From CAZKTF01 sp964555565 (GTDB lineage: Bacteria; Planctomycetota; JAJSAM01; JAKLKS01), in the NCBI GenBank assembly GCA_964555565.1, contig CAZKTF010000145.1:1-9102 (forward strand): a DNA stretch of 9,102 nt, written 5' to 3'. The notes under the pieces were generated by a model that did not search any database, was not told the DNA's origin, and saw nothing but the letters and a program-made list of their open reading frames with translations. A program made the translations under genes and the position numbers. Position 1 is the first letter of the stretch. Each line of letters starts with the position of its first letter. This document shows positions 1 to 5,921 of this stretch, piece by piece.

Positions 1-354
1 CAGGGCCGCGAGGTCCTCCGCCGGAGCGGCGGGCCCGCCGGGCCGGAGGGACTTCACGAGGGCGGCGAGGGTCCGGGTGGCCGTGAAGAAGACGTCCATG
101 GACGCGGGCTCCACGGGCCTCTTGCCCCGGGAGACGTCGTTCAGGGCGTCCTCGAAGGCGTGGGAGAGGTCCTGGATGTCCTTGAGGTTGAGCATCCGCG
201 CGCCGCCCTTGACGGTGTGGACCTCGCGCATGACGTCCGTGGCGGCGGCGCGATCCTCGGGGTGGGACTCCAGGTGCAGGAGCCCCTTGTCCACCCGCTG
301 GAGCCGGTCGATCGCCTCGTCGGCGAAGCGCTGGACGAACTTCGCCAGGTCCAT
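1..354 (-). CDS. cheA: Chemotaxis histidine kinase CheA, N-terminal Hpt domain (partial)
   Basis: The first 118 codons of a CheA-type kinase read from an ATG at 354 and stay open to the left edge, so the dimerisation, kinase and CheW-like domains lie outside the window. The visible part is a histidine phosphotransfer (Hpt) domain: helical, acidic, with the motif HTVKGGARML at residues 46-55. His46 (217-219) is the expected phosphorylated histidine, followed by the conserved Lys-Gly-Gly of P1 domains. In the family, CheA phosphorylates this histidine under receptor control and passes the phosphate to CheY-like receivers. The gene lies 12 nt after the chemoreceptor stop and has no evident Shine-Dalgarno sequence, so it is probably translated by coupling in the cheW operon. 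The other possibility is a different Hpt-bearing protein, but the location next to cheW and a receptor makes CheA much more likely. Confidence 0.88.
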   Translation of the reverse strand, partial: MDLAKFVQRFADEAIDRLQRVDKGLLHLESHPEDRAAATDVMREVHTVKGGARMLNLKDIQDLSHAFEDALNDVSRGKRPVEPASMDVFFTATRTLAALVKSLRPGGPAAPAEDLAAL

Positions 355-366
355 GGGTGGCGCGCG

Positions 367-2220
367 CTAACCCGTGCGGAAGGTGCTCGTGAGGTCCCGG
401 AACCGGTCGGCCAGGGCGGTCAGGTCCTGCACGGCGCGGGTGGACTGCTCCGTCCCCTCGGCGGTCTGCCGCACGGCCCGGGAGATGTCGCGCATCGCCG
501 CGGCCACCTGCTCCGAAGCGGCCTGCTGCTGCTGCGTGGCCTGCGTGATCTGGCGGGCCGCCTCGGCGGTCCCGCGGATGGCGGCGATGACCTTCTCGAG
601 GGACACCCCGGCGCTGCCCGCGATGCGGGCCCCGGCCTCCACCTCGCGCGCCCCCTCGGCGGAGGCGTTCATCGTCGCCTCGGCCGCGCCCTGGATCTCC
701 GTCAGGACGGCGCGGATCTCCTCGGCCGACCGCCGCGTGCGCTCCGCCAGCCGGCGGACCTCGGCGGCCACCACCGAGAACCGCTTCCCGTACTCCCCGG
801 CCGCCGCGGACTCGATGGCGGCGTTGAGGGCGAGCACGTGGATCTCCCCCGCCACGTCCCCGATGATCTTCACGACCTCGCCGATGCGCCGGCTCTTCTC
901 CCCGAGGACGATGGTCTTGCTCGCGATCCCGTTCACGCGCTCCTGGATCCGGGTCATGTCCTGGAGCGCGGTGCCGACGGACTGCGCGCCCTGGGAGGCC
1001 ACCGTGAGCGCGTCGTCGGCGGTCAGCTGCACCTCCCCGGCGCTCAGGGCGACCCTGCCCGCGCTCCCGGAGAGCTGCTCGAGCGTCACCTGGACCTGCT
1101 CCACGGCGGCCGCCTCCTGGCGGGACGCCACGGCGTTCTTCTGGAGCGCCTGGAGGATCTGGGCGGAGGCCCCGGAGACCTGGATACCCGCCCCCTGGAT
1201 CTCCCGGAGCAGGGCCCGGAGGCCGTCGATCATCCGGTTGAAGGCCTCGGACAGGTCCCCCTTGGTCTCGACGCCGATGGTGAGGTCGCCGTTGGCCACG
1301 CGCTGCGCCTGGGAGGCGAGGGCCCGGAGCGACTGCTGCATCCGGCGGAAGCTCTCGGCCAGCCGCCCCACCTCGTCCAGGGACTCGTGGTGGATCTCGG
1401 CCGAGAGGTCCCCCTCGCTGATCCGGTGGGCGCCCGCGGTCATCTCCTGGAGGGGCCCCACGATGGTCCGCGTGGTGATGACCCCGACGAGGAGGGCGAG
1501 CAGCGCCCCCGCGAAGGCCGCGGCGAGGGTGTACTGCTTGCCCCGGGACTGGGCGTCGGTCATGCGGGTCAGCGCGCGGTCCGCCACCTCCCCGATGTGG
1601 GCCTCGAGCCGGAGCGAGGAGGTCACGATCTCACCGGCCGTGCGGTCGAGGTCCCGGCTCACGGCCGCGACGTCGGCGCCCGGGGCGACCAGGTCCGTTT
1701 TCGCCAGCTTCGCGAGGAGCTCGATCCTCTTCTGCCCCTCCGCGAAGTCGCCGGCCACGATCCTCCGCCGCTCGTCGGGGGGCAGGGGGACCTCGAGGGC
1801 CTCCGCGTCCTTCTCCCCGGACTGTCGCCGCTGCATCGCGGACTCGTAGGCCTTGAGCTCCCTCGGGTAGGTCTCCGCGGCCCACTCCCCCACCAGCCTC
1901 TCCAGGGGCTTCTGGACGTAGGACACCGTCCCCCACTGCTGCAGGATGGCGCCGGCGTACTCCTGGAGCTTGGTCCGGGTCTTCTCGTCGGGGCTCCCCG
2001 CGGTCATGAGTTTGACCCCGTCCGCGCGGGCCCGGATGTCCCGGAGCGCGCCGAGCGGCGTCCGGGTGAAGAGGTTGAGGTTGTTGGCCTCCTCGGCGAG
2101 GGCGTCCACCGAGAGGAAGCCGAGGATCCCGACCACGATGGCCATGGACAGGGAGGTGGTGAAGGCCAGGAGGAACTTCTGGCCCGTCCCCAGGTTCTGG
2201 AACCAGCGCTTGAGGTTCAT
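367..2220 (-). CDS. Methyl-accepting chemotaxis protein with two HAMP-like segments
   Basis: A 617-residue inner-membrane chemoreceptor. Residues 15-37 form TM1, 40-228 an extracytoplasmic, mostly helical sensor domain (four-helix-bundle like), and 229-250 TM2. A HAMP domain follows (about 250-302), then a second HAMP-like segment (about 303-345, NGDLTIGVETKGDL), then the long coiled-coil signalling domain to the C terminus. The hairpin tip is recognisable around LALNAAIESAAAGEYGKRFS (463-482), but it departs from the usual receptor tip: EIH replaces QTN just before LALNAA, and Ala473 stands where Arg is usual in EAARAGE. Gln/Glu-rich helices near 370-382 and 561-570 are possible methylation regions, though neither fits the consensus fully. 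There is no C-terminal CheR/CheB-docking pentapeptide. The ATG at 2220 starts 6 nt after the upstream kinase stop. The receptor presumably binds the CheW and CheA encoded on either side. Its ligand cannot be inferred. Confidence 0.93.
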   Translation of the reverse strand: MNLKRWFQNLGTGQKFLLAFTTSLSMAIVVGILGFLSVDALAEEANNLNLFTRTPLGALRDIRARADGVKLMTAGSPDEKTRTKLQEYAGAILQQWGTVSYVQKPLERLVGEWAAETYPRELKAYESAMQRRQSGEKDAEALEVPLPPDERRRIVAGDFAEGQKRIELLAKLAKTDLVAPGADVAAVSRDLDRTAGEIVTSSLRLEAHIGEVADRALTRMTDAQSRGKQYTLAAAFAGALLALLVGVITTRTIVGPLQEMTAGAHRISEGDLSAEIHHESLDEVGRLAESFRRMQQSLRALASQAQRVANGDLTIGVETKGDLSEAFNRMIDGLRALLREIQGAGIQVSGASAQILQALQKNAVASRQEAAAVEQVQVTLEQLSGSAGRVALSAGEVQLTADDALTVASQGAQSVGTALQDMTRIQERVNGIASKTIVLGEKSRRIGEVVKIIGDVAGEIHVLALNAAIESAAAGEYGKRFSVVAAEVRRLAERTRRSAEEIRAVLTEIQGAAEATMNASAEGAREVEAGARIAGSAGVSLEKVIAAIRGTAEAARQITQATQQQQAASEQVAAAMRDISRAVRQTAEGTEQSTRAVQDLTALADRFRDLTSTFRTG

Positions 2221-2226
2221 CCTGTG

Positions 2227-3879
2227 CTAGCCCCCCGGGATCACGAACCAGAAGGTCGCGCCCGCGCCCGGCGTGCTGTCCACCCCGATGGTCCCCCCGT
2301 GGGCCTCGACGATGGACTTGCAGATGAACAGGCCGAGCCCCGTGCTCTTCATCGTCTCGGAACGCCGGGTCCCCGAGACCTCCGTGTACTTCCGGAACAG
2401 CCGCTCCCGCTCCTCGGGCTTGATCCCGGAGCCGGAGTCCACGACCTCGAAGCGGACCCCGGAGCCCGCGGCCTGGGCGCGCATCGTGATCTTCCCCCCC
2501 GCGGGGGTGAACTTGACCGCGTTCGAGAGGAGGTTCTGGAGGACCTGCTCGAGCTTCTCCGAGTCCACCGAGATCGCGGGGGGGTCCCCCTCCACCACGG
2601 TCTCGAGGACGATCCCCTTCTCGCGGGCCAGGAAGTTCGTGGCCCCCTTCATGTGCTCGAGGAGGGCTCCGGGGTTGACGTCCCGCCGGTTCAGGCTCAG
2701 CCGCCCGGCCTCGATCTTGCGCACGTCCAGGATGTCGTTCACCAGGCCGAGGAGCTTGCGCCCCGAGGACTTGATGATCTCGACGATCTCCCCCTGGTCG
2801 CGGGAGAGCTTCGCGGTGCGGCTGTCCGCCAGGAGGTCCGCCCCCGCGAGGATCCCGGAGAGCGGGGAGCGGAGGTCGTGGACGAGCATGCTCGTGAAGT
2901 CGGACTTGACGGTCTCCATCTCGTCGAGGGTCGCAAGGTACTTGAGGAGGGCCCCGAGCTCGCGGCGGACCACCTGGATCGTGCGGCGGTCCTCCTCGCC
3001 GTAGTGGCCCGCCGCCGGTTCCATCATGATCAGGATGCCCGGGGTCTCGTCGCCGATCTTGAGGGGGAGGGTCATCCGGGACTCGAAGCTGGCGACCGGG
3101 GTCTCGGTGGAGGCGCCGCCGCCGCGCGTGTGCCAGGACACGCGCCGCTCGTCCACCCCGGCCAGCCACTCCGCGCCGGCGGCCCAGGCCGCCAGCTTCC
3201 CGTCGGCCACGCTGACCGACTTGCCCAGGTCCAGGTGGAGGTTGAGGCTCCGCGGGTTGCGCACGACGAGCGCCCCCAGCTCGAACCGGAGGACCTCGTG
3301 GAGGAAGTCGAACAGCTCCCGCGCCAGGGAGGAGGTGTCGGGGGAGTAGCGGAACAGCCCCCGGACCCGGTTGGAGATGGTCGCCTCGAAGAGGAGGTTG
3401 TCCAGGATGAGGCCCACCCGCTGCTTGGCCGCGGAGGCGGTGAAGCCCCCCTGGGCGGGCTCGAAGGACCGGAACGGGGCCTTGGTCTTGCCCCGGGACT
3501 CCTCGAGGACCTCGTGGATGACCTTGACGATGTGTTCGATCGTCTCGCCCTTGACGAGGTAGCGGTCCGCCCCCGCCTGGGTGCCCCAGAAGCGGTCCTG
3601 CTGCTGGGACAGCGACGTGAGCATCACGACCGGGATCCCCGCCGTCCCGGGGTCGTTCTTCAGGATCCGGCAGAGCTGGAAGCCGGTCAGCTCCGGCATC
3701 GTGACGTCGGAGACGACCGCGTCCGGGGAGTCCTGGTAGATCTTGTTGAGGGCCTCGACGCCGTCCTCGGCCGTCGTGACGTGGAAGCCGTTCTGGCGCA
3801 GCGTCTCGGCGAGGAAGTCGCGCTGGAAGGCGCTGTCGTCCACGACGAGCAGGCGGTGCGTCCGCGGGCTAGGCGCCAT
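2227..3879 (-). CDS. Response regulator-sensor histidine kinase (REC, GAF-like, HisKA-HATPase)
   Basis: A 550-residue soluble protein with no TM segment. Residues 8-125 are a receiver domain: acidic pair Asp14/Asp15, phosphoacceptor Asp58 in VVSDVTMPEL, Thr88 and Lys110. Residues about 150-312 look like a GAF-type sensory domain, recognised only by size and pattern. Residues 320-395 are the dimerisation domain with the H-box HDLRSPL (His334). Residues 434-550 are the ATP-binding domain: N-box around Asn453 (NLLSNAVKFTP), G1 box DSGSG at 481-485, F-box near LFRKY and G2 box GLGL at 514-517. All catalytic motifs appear intact. The receiver lies upstream of the kinase, so this is not the usual hybrid layout. 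The ATG at 3879 overlaps the cheW stop (3869-3871), with GGAGG at 3886-3890 and a 6-nt spacing, suggesting coupled translation. CheA may phosphorylate Asp58 and so gate the kinase (inference). The kinase's own target is not visible here. Confidence 0.92.
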   Translation of the reverse strand: MAPSPRTHRLLVVDDSAFQRDFLAETLRQNGFHVTTAEDGVEALNKIYQDSPDAVVSDVTMPELTGFQLCRILKNDPGTAGIPVVMLTSLSQQQDRFWGTQAGADRYLVKGETIEHIVKVIHEVLEESRGKTKAPFRSFEPAQGGFTASAAKQRVGLILDNLLFEATISNRVRGLFRYSPDTSSLARELFDFLHEVLRFELGALVVRNPRSLNLHLDLGKSVSVADGKLAAWAAGAEWLAGVDERRVSWHTRGGGASTETPVASFESRMTLPLKIGDETPGILIMMEPAAGHYGEEDRRTIQVVRRELGALLKYLATLDEMETVKSDFTSMLVHDLRSPLSGILAGADLLADSRTAKLSRDQGEIVEIIKSSGRKLLGLVNDILDVRKIEAGRLSLNRRDVNPGALLEHMKGATNFLAREKGIVLETVVEGDPPAISVDSEKLEQVLQNLLSNAVKFTPAGGKITMRAQAAGSGVRFEVVDSGSGIKPEERERLFRKYTEVSGTRRSETMKSTGLGLFICKSIVEAHGGTIGVDSTPGAGATFWFVIPGG

Positions 3880-4387
3880 TGCGGTCCTCCGAGCCTCCGT
3901 CTTCCATCCCCGCCGACGCGGCGGCCTCCACGGCGGCGCGCAGCCGCCCCGGGTCCAGCACCGCGACCGCCCCGCGGTCGTCCTGCACGACCCCCGAGAC
4001 GAGCGGGGCGCCGGTCCCTCCCGCCGCCGGCGGCGGCGGGAGATCGCGGATGTCCTCGACGGCGTCGAGCAGCACCCCCGCCAGGTCCCCCTCCCCGCGC
4101 AGCACCGCGAGCCAGGGCGGCGCGACCGGCCCCGAGTCCCCCAGGTCGAGCGTCAGGACCACCTCACCGCGGACGCTCCGGAGGCCCCGCATCGGAGGGC
4201 GCGACCCGGGGACCCGCGACGGGCGCCCCGTGCGGACGACCTCGCGGACGGCCCGCACCTCGATCCCCACCCGCCGTCCTCCCGCGCTCGCGACGAGGAA
4301 CGGGACCGGCGCCGGCCCCGGGGGCGCGGCGTCGCCGCTCCCGGCGGAGGCGTTCGGGTCCGTCCCTTCGATCCCTGGAGTTCCGAT
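3869..4387 (-). CDS. cheW: CheW-like coupling protein, start codon uncertain
   Basis: The reading frame carries a CheW fold: FLVASAGGRRVGIEVRAVRE (first strands), then LRSVRGEVVLTLDLGD with the conserved Arg-Gly before the VxLxLD strand, then LAGVLLDAVEDI and a C-terminal strand-helix pair. A Pro/Ala-rich stretch (PPPPAAGGTG) sits in a loop. CheW proteins bridge receptors to CheA. The start is a puzzle. A promoter places transcription near 4402, yet no ATG, GTG or TTG lies in frame between there and a GTG at 4270, which would delete the first beta strand. An ATC at 4387 sits 6 nt after a purine-rich AGGGGGGA (complement of 4394-4401) and would give 172 codons, a normal CheW length; I use it provisionally. 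Upstream frame starts at 4477 (GTG), 4531 (ATG) and 4546 (GTG) exist, but that stretch has atypical codon use and would overlap the promoter. First gene of the operon; it overlaps the next by 11 bp. Confidence 0.8.
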   Translation of the reverse strand: MGTPGIEGTDPNASAGSGDAAPPGPAPVPFLVASAGGRRVGIEVRAVREVVRTGRPSRVPGSRPPMRGLRSVRGEVVLTLDLGDSGPVAPPWLAVLRGEGDLAGVLLDAVEDIRDLPPPPAAGGTGAPLVSGVVQDDRGAVAVLDPGRLRAAVEAAASAGMEDGGSEDRNGA

Positions 4388-4408
4388 GGCGGGTCCCCCC
4401 TGCCGCGC

Positions 4409-4437
4409 ATTGTAGGAGGCCCCCCCCCGCGCCGCAA
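4409..4437 (-). promoter_or_regulatory. Sigma-70-like promoter of the chemosensory operon
   Basis: Read on the minus strand, TTGCGG (4432-4437) and TACAAT (4409-4414) are separated by exactly 17 nt. A start about 7 nt after the -10 would fall near 4402, next to the purine-rich AGGGGGGA that may serve as ribosome binding site for cheW. The same architecture recurs upstream of three other units in this window. Confidence 0.62.
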
Positions 4438-4559
4438 GGCTAGCCCGGGCTATTACGAGGGTGCGCGAGAAGGGCACGAGCCGGGGGACCCGTCGGAAAC
4501 CCCCGCGGGCCAAGATCCTATGCGGTTCCATGGGATGCCGCTCCACGGGACCCCCGTCG

Positions 4560-4588
4560 TTGCCTCCGCGGGGGCCCCCGTGTAGGAT
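4560..4588 (+). promoter_or_regulatory. Promoter of the DUF4288-like gene
   Basis: TTGCCT (4560-4565), a 17-nt spacer and TAGGAT (4583-4588) form a sigma-70-like promoter facing right, divergent from the cheW promoter. Predicted transcription start is near 4595, giving a leader of about 32 nt. The 122 nt between the two divergent promoters contain a short palindrome (AGCCCGGGCT, 4442-4451) and otherwise nothing I recognise. Confidence 0.6.
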
Positions 4589-4614
4589 GCGCCGGCCCGG
4601 GAGGATCGCACGGG

Positions 4615-4620
4615 GGGAGG
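4615..4620 (+). promoter_or_regulatory. Ribosome binding site deciding the GTG start at 4627
   Basis: GGGAGG lies 6 nt before a GTG codon, an ideal spacing, and supports GTG 4627 as the start of the small gene. Confidence 0.7.
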
Positions 4621-4626
4621 TCGGGG

Positions 4627-4920
4627 GTGGCCTGGTTCGCGGCGAAGGCGCGCTATCGCGGAGTGCGCCCCGGCGGCGGTCGCCGCGACCTCCTCGAGGA
4701 CTCGGTCTTCGTCTTCCGGAGCCCGTCGGGGGCCCACGCCCGGCGGCGGGCCGAGGCCATCGCCCGCGCCGTGGAGCGCGTGGACGTCGATTCCCAGGGC
4801 CGGAAGATCCGCTGGGTCCTCGATCGGATCGTCAGCGTGATGGAGGCCGGGGAGATCGTGGACGGCGCCGAGGTGTGGCGGGACCGGATCGTCCGCCCGA
4901 GGAGCGACGGCGCGGCCTAG
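4627..4920 (+). CDS. Small DUF4288-like protein
   Basis: A 97-residue soluble protein with a GTG start, a well-placed GGGAGG and its own promoter. The pattern fits my recollection of DUF4288 proteins, which are about 100 residues and of unknown function: an N-terminal Trp and Ala-Lys (MAWFAAKARY), a middle strand with Glu before a hydrophobic stretch (LLEDSVFVF), an Ala/Arg-rich helix (ARRRAEAIARAVE), a Gly followed by Trp (GRKIRWVLDRIV) and a C-terminal GAEVWRDRIV. No signal peptide, membrane segment or catalytic motif is visible. It stands alone: divergent from the chemosensory operon and convergent with tRNA-Leu, with an inverted repeat just after its stop. Coding status is well supported by codon bias and initiation signals. 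The family call is from memory and moderately sure; no function is proposed. Confidence 0.78.
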   Translation: MAWFAAKARYRGVRPGGGRRDLLEDSVFVFRSPSGAHARRRAEAIARAVERVDVDSQGRKIRWVLDRIVSVMEAGEIVDGAEVWRDRIVRPRSDGAA

Positions 4921-4926
4921 AAGCCA

Positions 4927-4974
4927 GGGGTCAGACCTCGGGCGTTTGCAAACCGCGGGGTCAGACCTCGGGCG
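4927..4974 (+). repeat. Two direct copies of GGGGTCAGACCTCGGGCG
   Basis: The 18-nt unit occurs at 4927-4944 and again at 4957-4974, separated by a 12-nt spacer. A third, inverted copy of its core (GTCTGACCCC) lies at 5017-5026. The cluster begins 6 nt after the stop of the DUF4288-like gene. Confidence 0.85.
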
Positions 4975-5026
4975 CCAGCGAGCGGCTCAGCACGCCAAGT
5001 GCCCTCGGCGCCTGGGGTCTGACCCC
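4957..5026. terminator. Imperfect inverted repeat between convergent genes; possible bidirectional terminator
   Basis: GGGGTCAGACC plus three bases plus GGCGCC (4957-4976) is mirrored on the other strand at 5007-5026, giving a stem of 17 matches over 20 positions around a 30-nt loop. It lies between the stop of the rightward small gene and the 3' end of the leftward tRNA-Leu, where a two-way terminator would fit. There is no T tract, so a dispersed intergenic repeat is an equal possibility. Confidence 0.45.
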
Positions 5027-5040
5027 TCAGCCGCGGAGGC

Positions 5041-5128
5041 TGGTGCGGAAGCCGGGACTTGAACCCGGATGGGCTATGAACCCACAAGGTCCTGAACCTT
5101 GCGCGTCTGCCAATTCCGCCACTTCCGC
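5041..5128 (-). tRNA. tRNA-Leu (anticodon CAG)
   Basis: On the minus strand the acceptor arms GCGGAAG (5122-5128) and CTTCCGC (5045-5051) pair over 7 bp, followed by A73 and an encoded CCA (5041-5043). The anticodon stem encloses a loop with CAG (complement of 5092-5094), reading CUG leucine codons. A long variable arm (TGGG/CCCA stem) marks a class II tRNA, and the T arm CCGGG-TTCAAGT-CCCGG is canonical. The 5' part (GTGGCGGAATTGGCAGACGC) matches bacterial tRNA-Leu. All stems appear intact, so it should be functional. Confidence 0.97.
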
Positions 5129-5143
5129 ACCGGGAAGGGCACT

Positions 5144-5171
5144 TCCTACCGCGGCGCGGAGCGCGCGGCAA
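5144..5171 (-). promoter_or_regulatory. Promoter of tRNA-Leu
   Basis: On the minus strand TTGCCG (5166-5171), a 16-nt spacer and TAGGAA (5144-5149) precede the tRNA. Predicted start is near 5137, about 9 nt before the mature tRNA 5' end, a plausible distance for RNase P trimming. Confidence 0.5.
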
Positions 5172-5238
5172 GGAAACCGGTAGACCGAGGATGCGGGGGT
5201 TCCTCGCTGGATCGAGTGGGTGAACTTCTCGCAGCGGA

Positions 5239-5316
5239 GGCGGGTAAGGGTAGGGGTCGGGGAACGGGCAGCCTCGACGGCGTTCTCCCCTGCCCCTACC
5301 CATACCCCTACCCGCC
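5239..5316. repeat. G-rich inverted repeat with quadruplex motifs on both strands
   Basis: GGCGGGTA (5239-5246) pairs with TACCCGCC (5309-5316), GGGTAGGGG (5248-5256) with CCCCTACCC (5293-5301) and GGGG (5259-5262) with CCCC (5287-5290), around a 24-nt loop. The plus strand has four to five G runs at 5242-5268, and the minus strand has five at 5287-5313, each with 2-3 nt loops. The 269-nt gap 5129-5397 otherwise holds the tRNA promoter, a small hairpin (5186-5191 with 5201-5206) and the smpB -10 element; I see no gene in it. Confidence 0.7.
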
Positions 5317-5385
5317 GTCCGTCCACGGCAGACGACCCACTCCGGATAGCGAGGAGCCGACGCGGCCCCGGGGCGTCCTTCGCCG

Positions 5386-5391
5386 TAAGAT
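5386..5391 (+). promoter_or_regulatory. Putative -10 element of smpB (leaderless transcript)
   Basis: TAAGAT ends 6 nt before the smpB GTG, so initiation at the usual distance would put the mRNA 5' end at or next to the start codon. No clear -35 hexamer stands 16-18 nt upstream, and there is no Shine-Dalgarno sequence before the GTG. Confidence 0.4.
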
Positions 5392-5397
5392 GCCCCC

Positions 5398-5880
5398 GTG
5401 CCCCGCCCCCCCTCCCCGAAGAAGCACCTGCAGGAGCGCCTCCTCGTCGCCCGCCACCCGCGGGCACGGTTCCTCTACGAGGTCCTCGAGACCCACGAGG
5501 CGGGGCTCGTCCTGCTCGGGAGCGAGGTGAAGGCGCTGCGCGGGGGGAAGGCCCAGCTCCAGGAGGCCTACGCGCGCTTCCGGGGGGACGGGCTCTGGCT
5601 CATGCACTGCCACGTGCCGGAGTACCGGCAGGCGGGTCGCGCCGGGCACGACCCCGCCCGGCCCCGCAAGCTCCTGCTCCACCGGCAGGAGCTCGCGCGC
5701 CTGAGGACACGGACGGCCGAGAAAGGGCTGACGCTGGTCCCCCTCGCCCTATACTTCAACGAGGCGGGGCTCGCGAAGCTGGAGCTCGCGCTCGCGCGCG
5801 GCCGCAAGATCTATGACAAGAGGGAGGCGATCCGGTCCCGGGAGGCGAAGCGCGACATCGCGCGCTCCTCGCGGCGGTGA
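5398..5880 (+). CDS. smpB: SsrA-binding protein SmpB
   Basis: A 160-residue tmRNA-binding protein, about the normal family length. Landmarks are in the usual order: a basic N terminus; FLYEVLETHEAGLVLLGSEV with the family's E-A-G-x-x-L-x-G-x-E-V-K signature (about residues 26-43); YARF and HVPEY in the oligonucleotide-binding barrel; RKLLLHRQEL; TLVPLALYF; LALARGRKIYDKRE; and a basic C-terminal tail (REAKRDIARSSRR) that in the family fills the empty mRNA channel of stalled ribosomes. SmpB delivers alanyl-tmRNA to stalled ribosomes, and its RNA partner begins 40 nt after the stop, a common arrangement. The GTG at 5398 is chosen because the frame has no better start and homology begins soon after it. 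It lacks a Shine-Dalgarno sequence and may be translated leaderless. Confidence 0.96.
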   Translation: MPRPPSPKKHLQERLLVARHPRARFLYEVLETHEAGLVLLGSEVKALRGGKAQLQEAYARFRGDGLWLMHCHVPEYRQAGRAGHDPARPRKLLLHRQELARLRTRTAEKGLTLVPLALYFNEAGLAKLELALARGRKIYDKREAIRSREAKRDIARSSRR

Positions 5881-5885
5881 CCCCT

Positions 5886-5921
5886 CGAGGAGGCGCGGCG
5901 GAGGGCCGCCCTGCCTCCTCG
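5886..5921 (+). other. Strong hairpin between smpB and ssrA
   Basis: CGAGGAGGC (5886-5894) pairs fully with GCCTCCTCG (5913-5921), and inside it GGCGG (5897-5901) pairs with CCGCC (5906-5910) around a 4-nt loop. The outer stem ends on the first base of mature tmRNA. It could terminate smpB transcription (no T tract) or expose a processing site in an smpB-ssrA cotranscript. I see no separate ssrA promoter between the genes. Confidence 0.6.

Noticed and set aside
4153..4437. Minus-strand frame starting with the ATG that overlaps the TACAAT element
   Set aside because: The ATG lies within the -10 hexamer and upstream of the expected transcript start, and the product is an Arg/Pro-rich out-of-frame reading of cheW.
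160..4443. A 1427-codon plus-strand open frame opposite the chemosensory operon
   Set aside because: It is the antisense shadow of GC-rich genes. Its translation is low-complexity Gly/Leu/Pro/Arg with no fold, while the minus strand encodes well-conserved domains throughout.
4388..4546. N-terminal extension of CheW to GTG 4477, ATG 4531 or GTG 4546
   Set aside because: Codons there (ATA, GTA, AGG, CTT, AAT and others) are unlike the rest of the window, the peptide has no recognisable fold, and the stretch contains the promoter.
4927..4974. Direct repeats as a minimal CRISPR array
   Set aside because: Only two 18-nt repeats with a 12-nt spacer, and no cas genes. The size and number are wrong.
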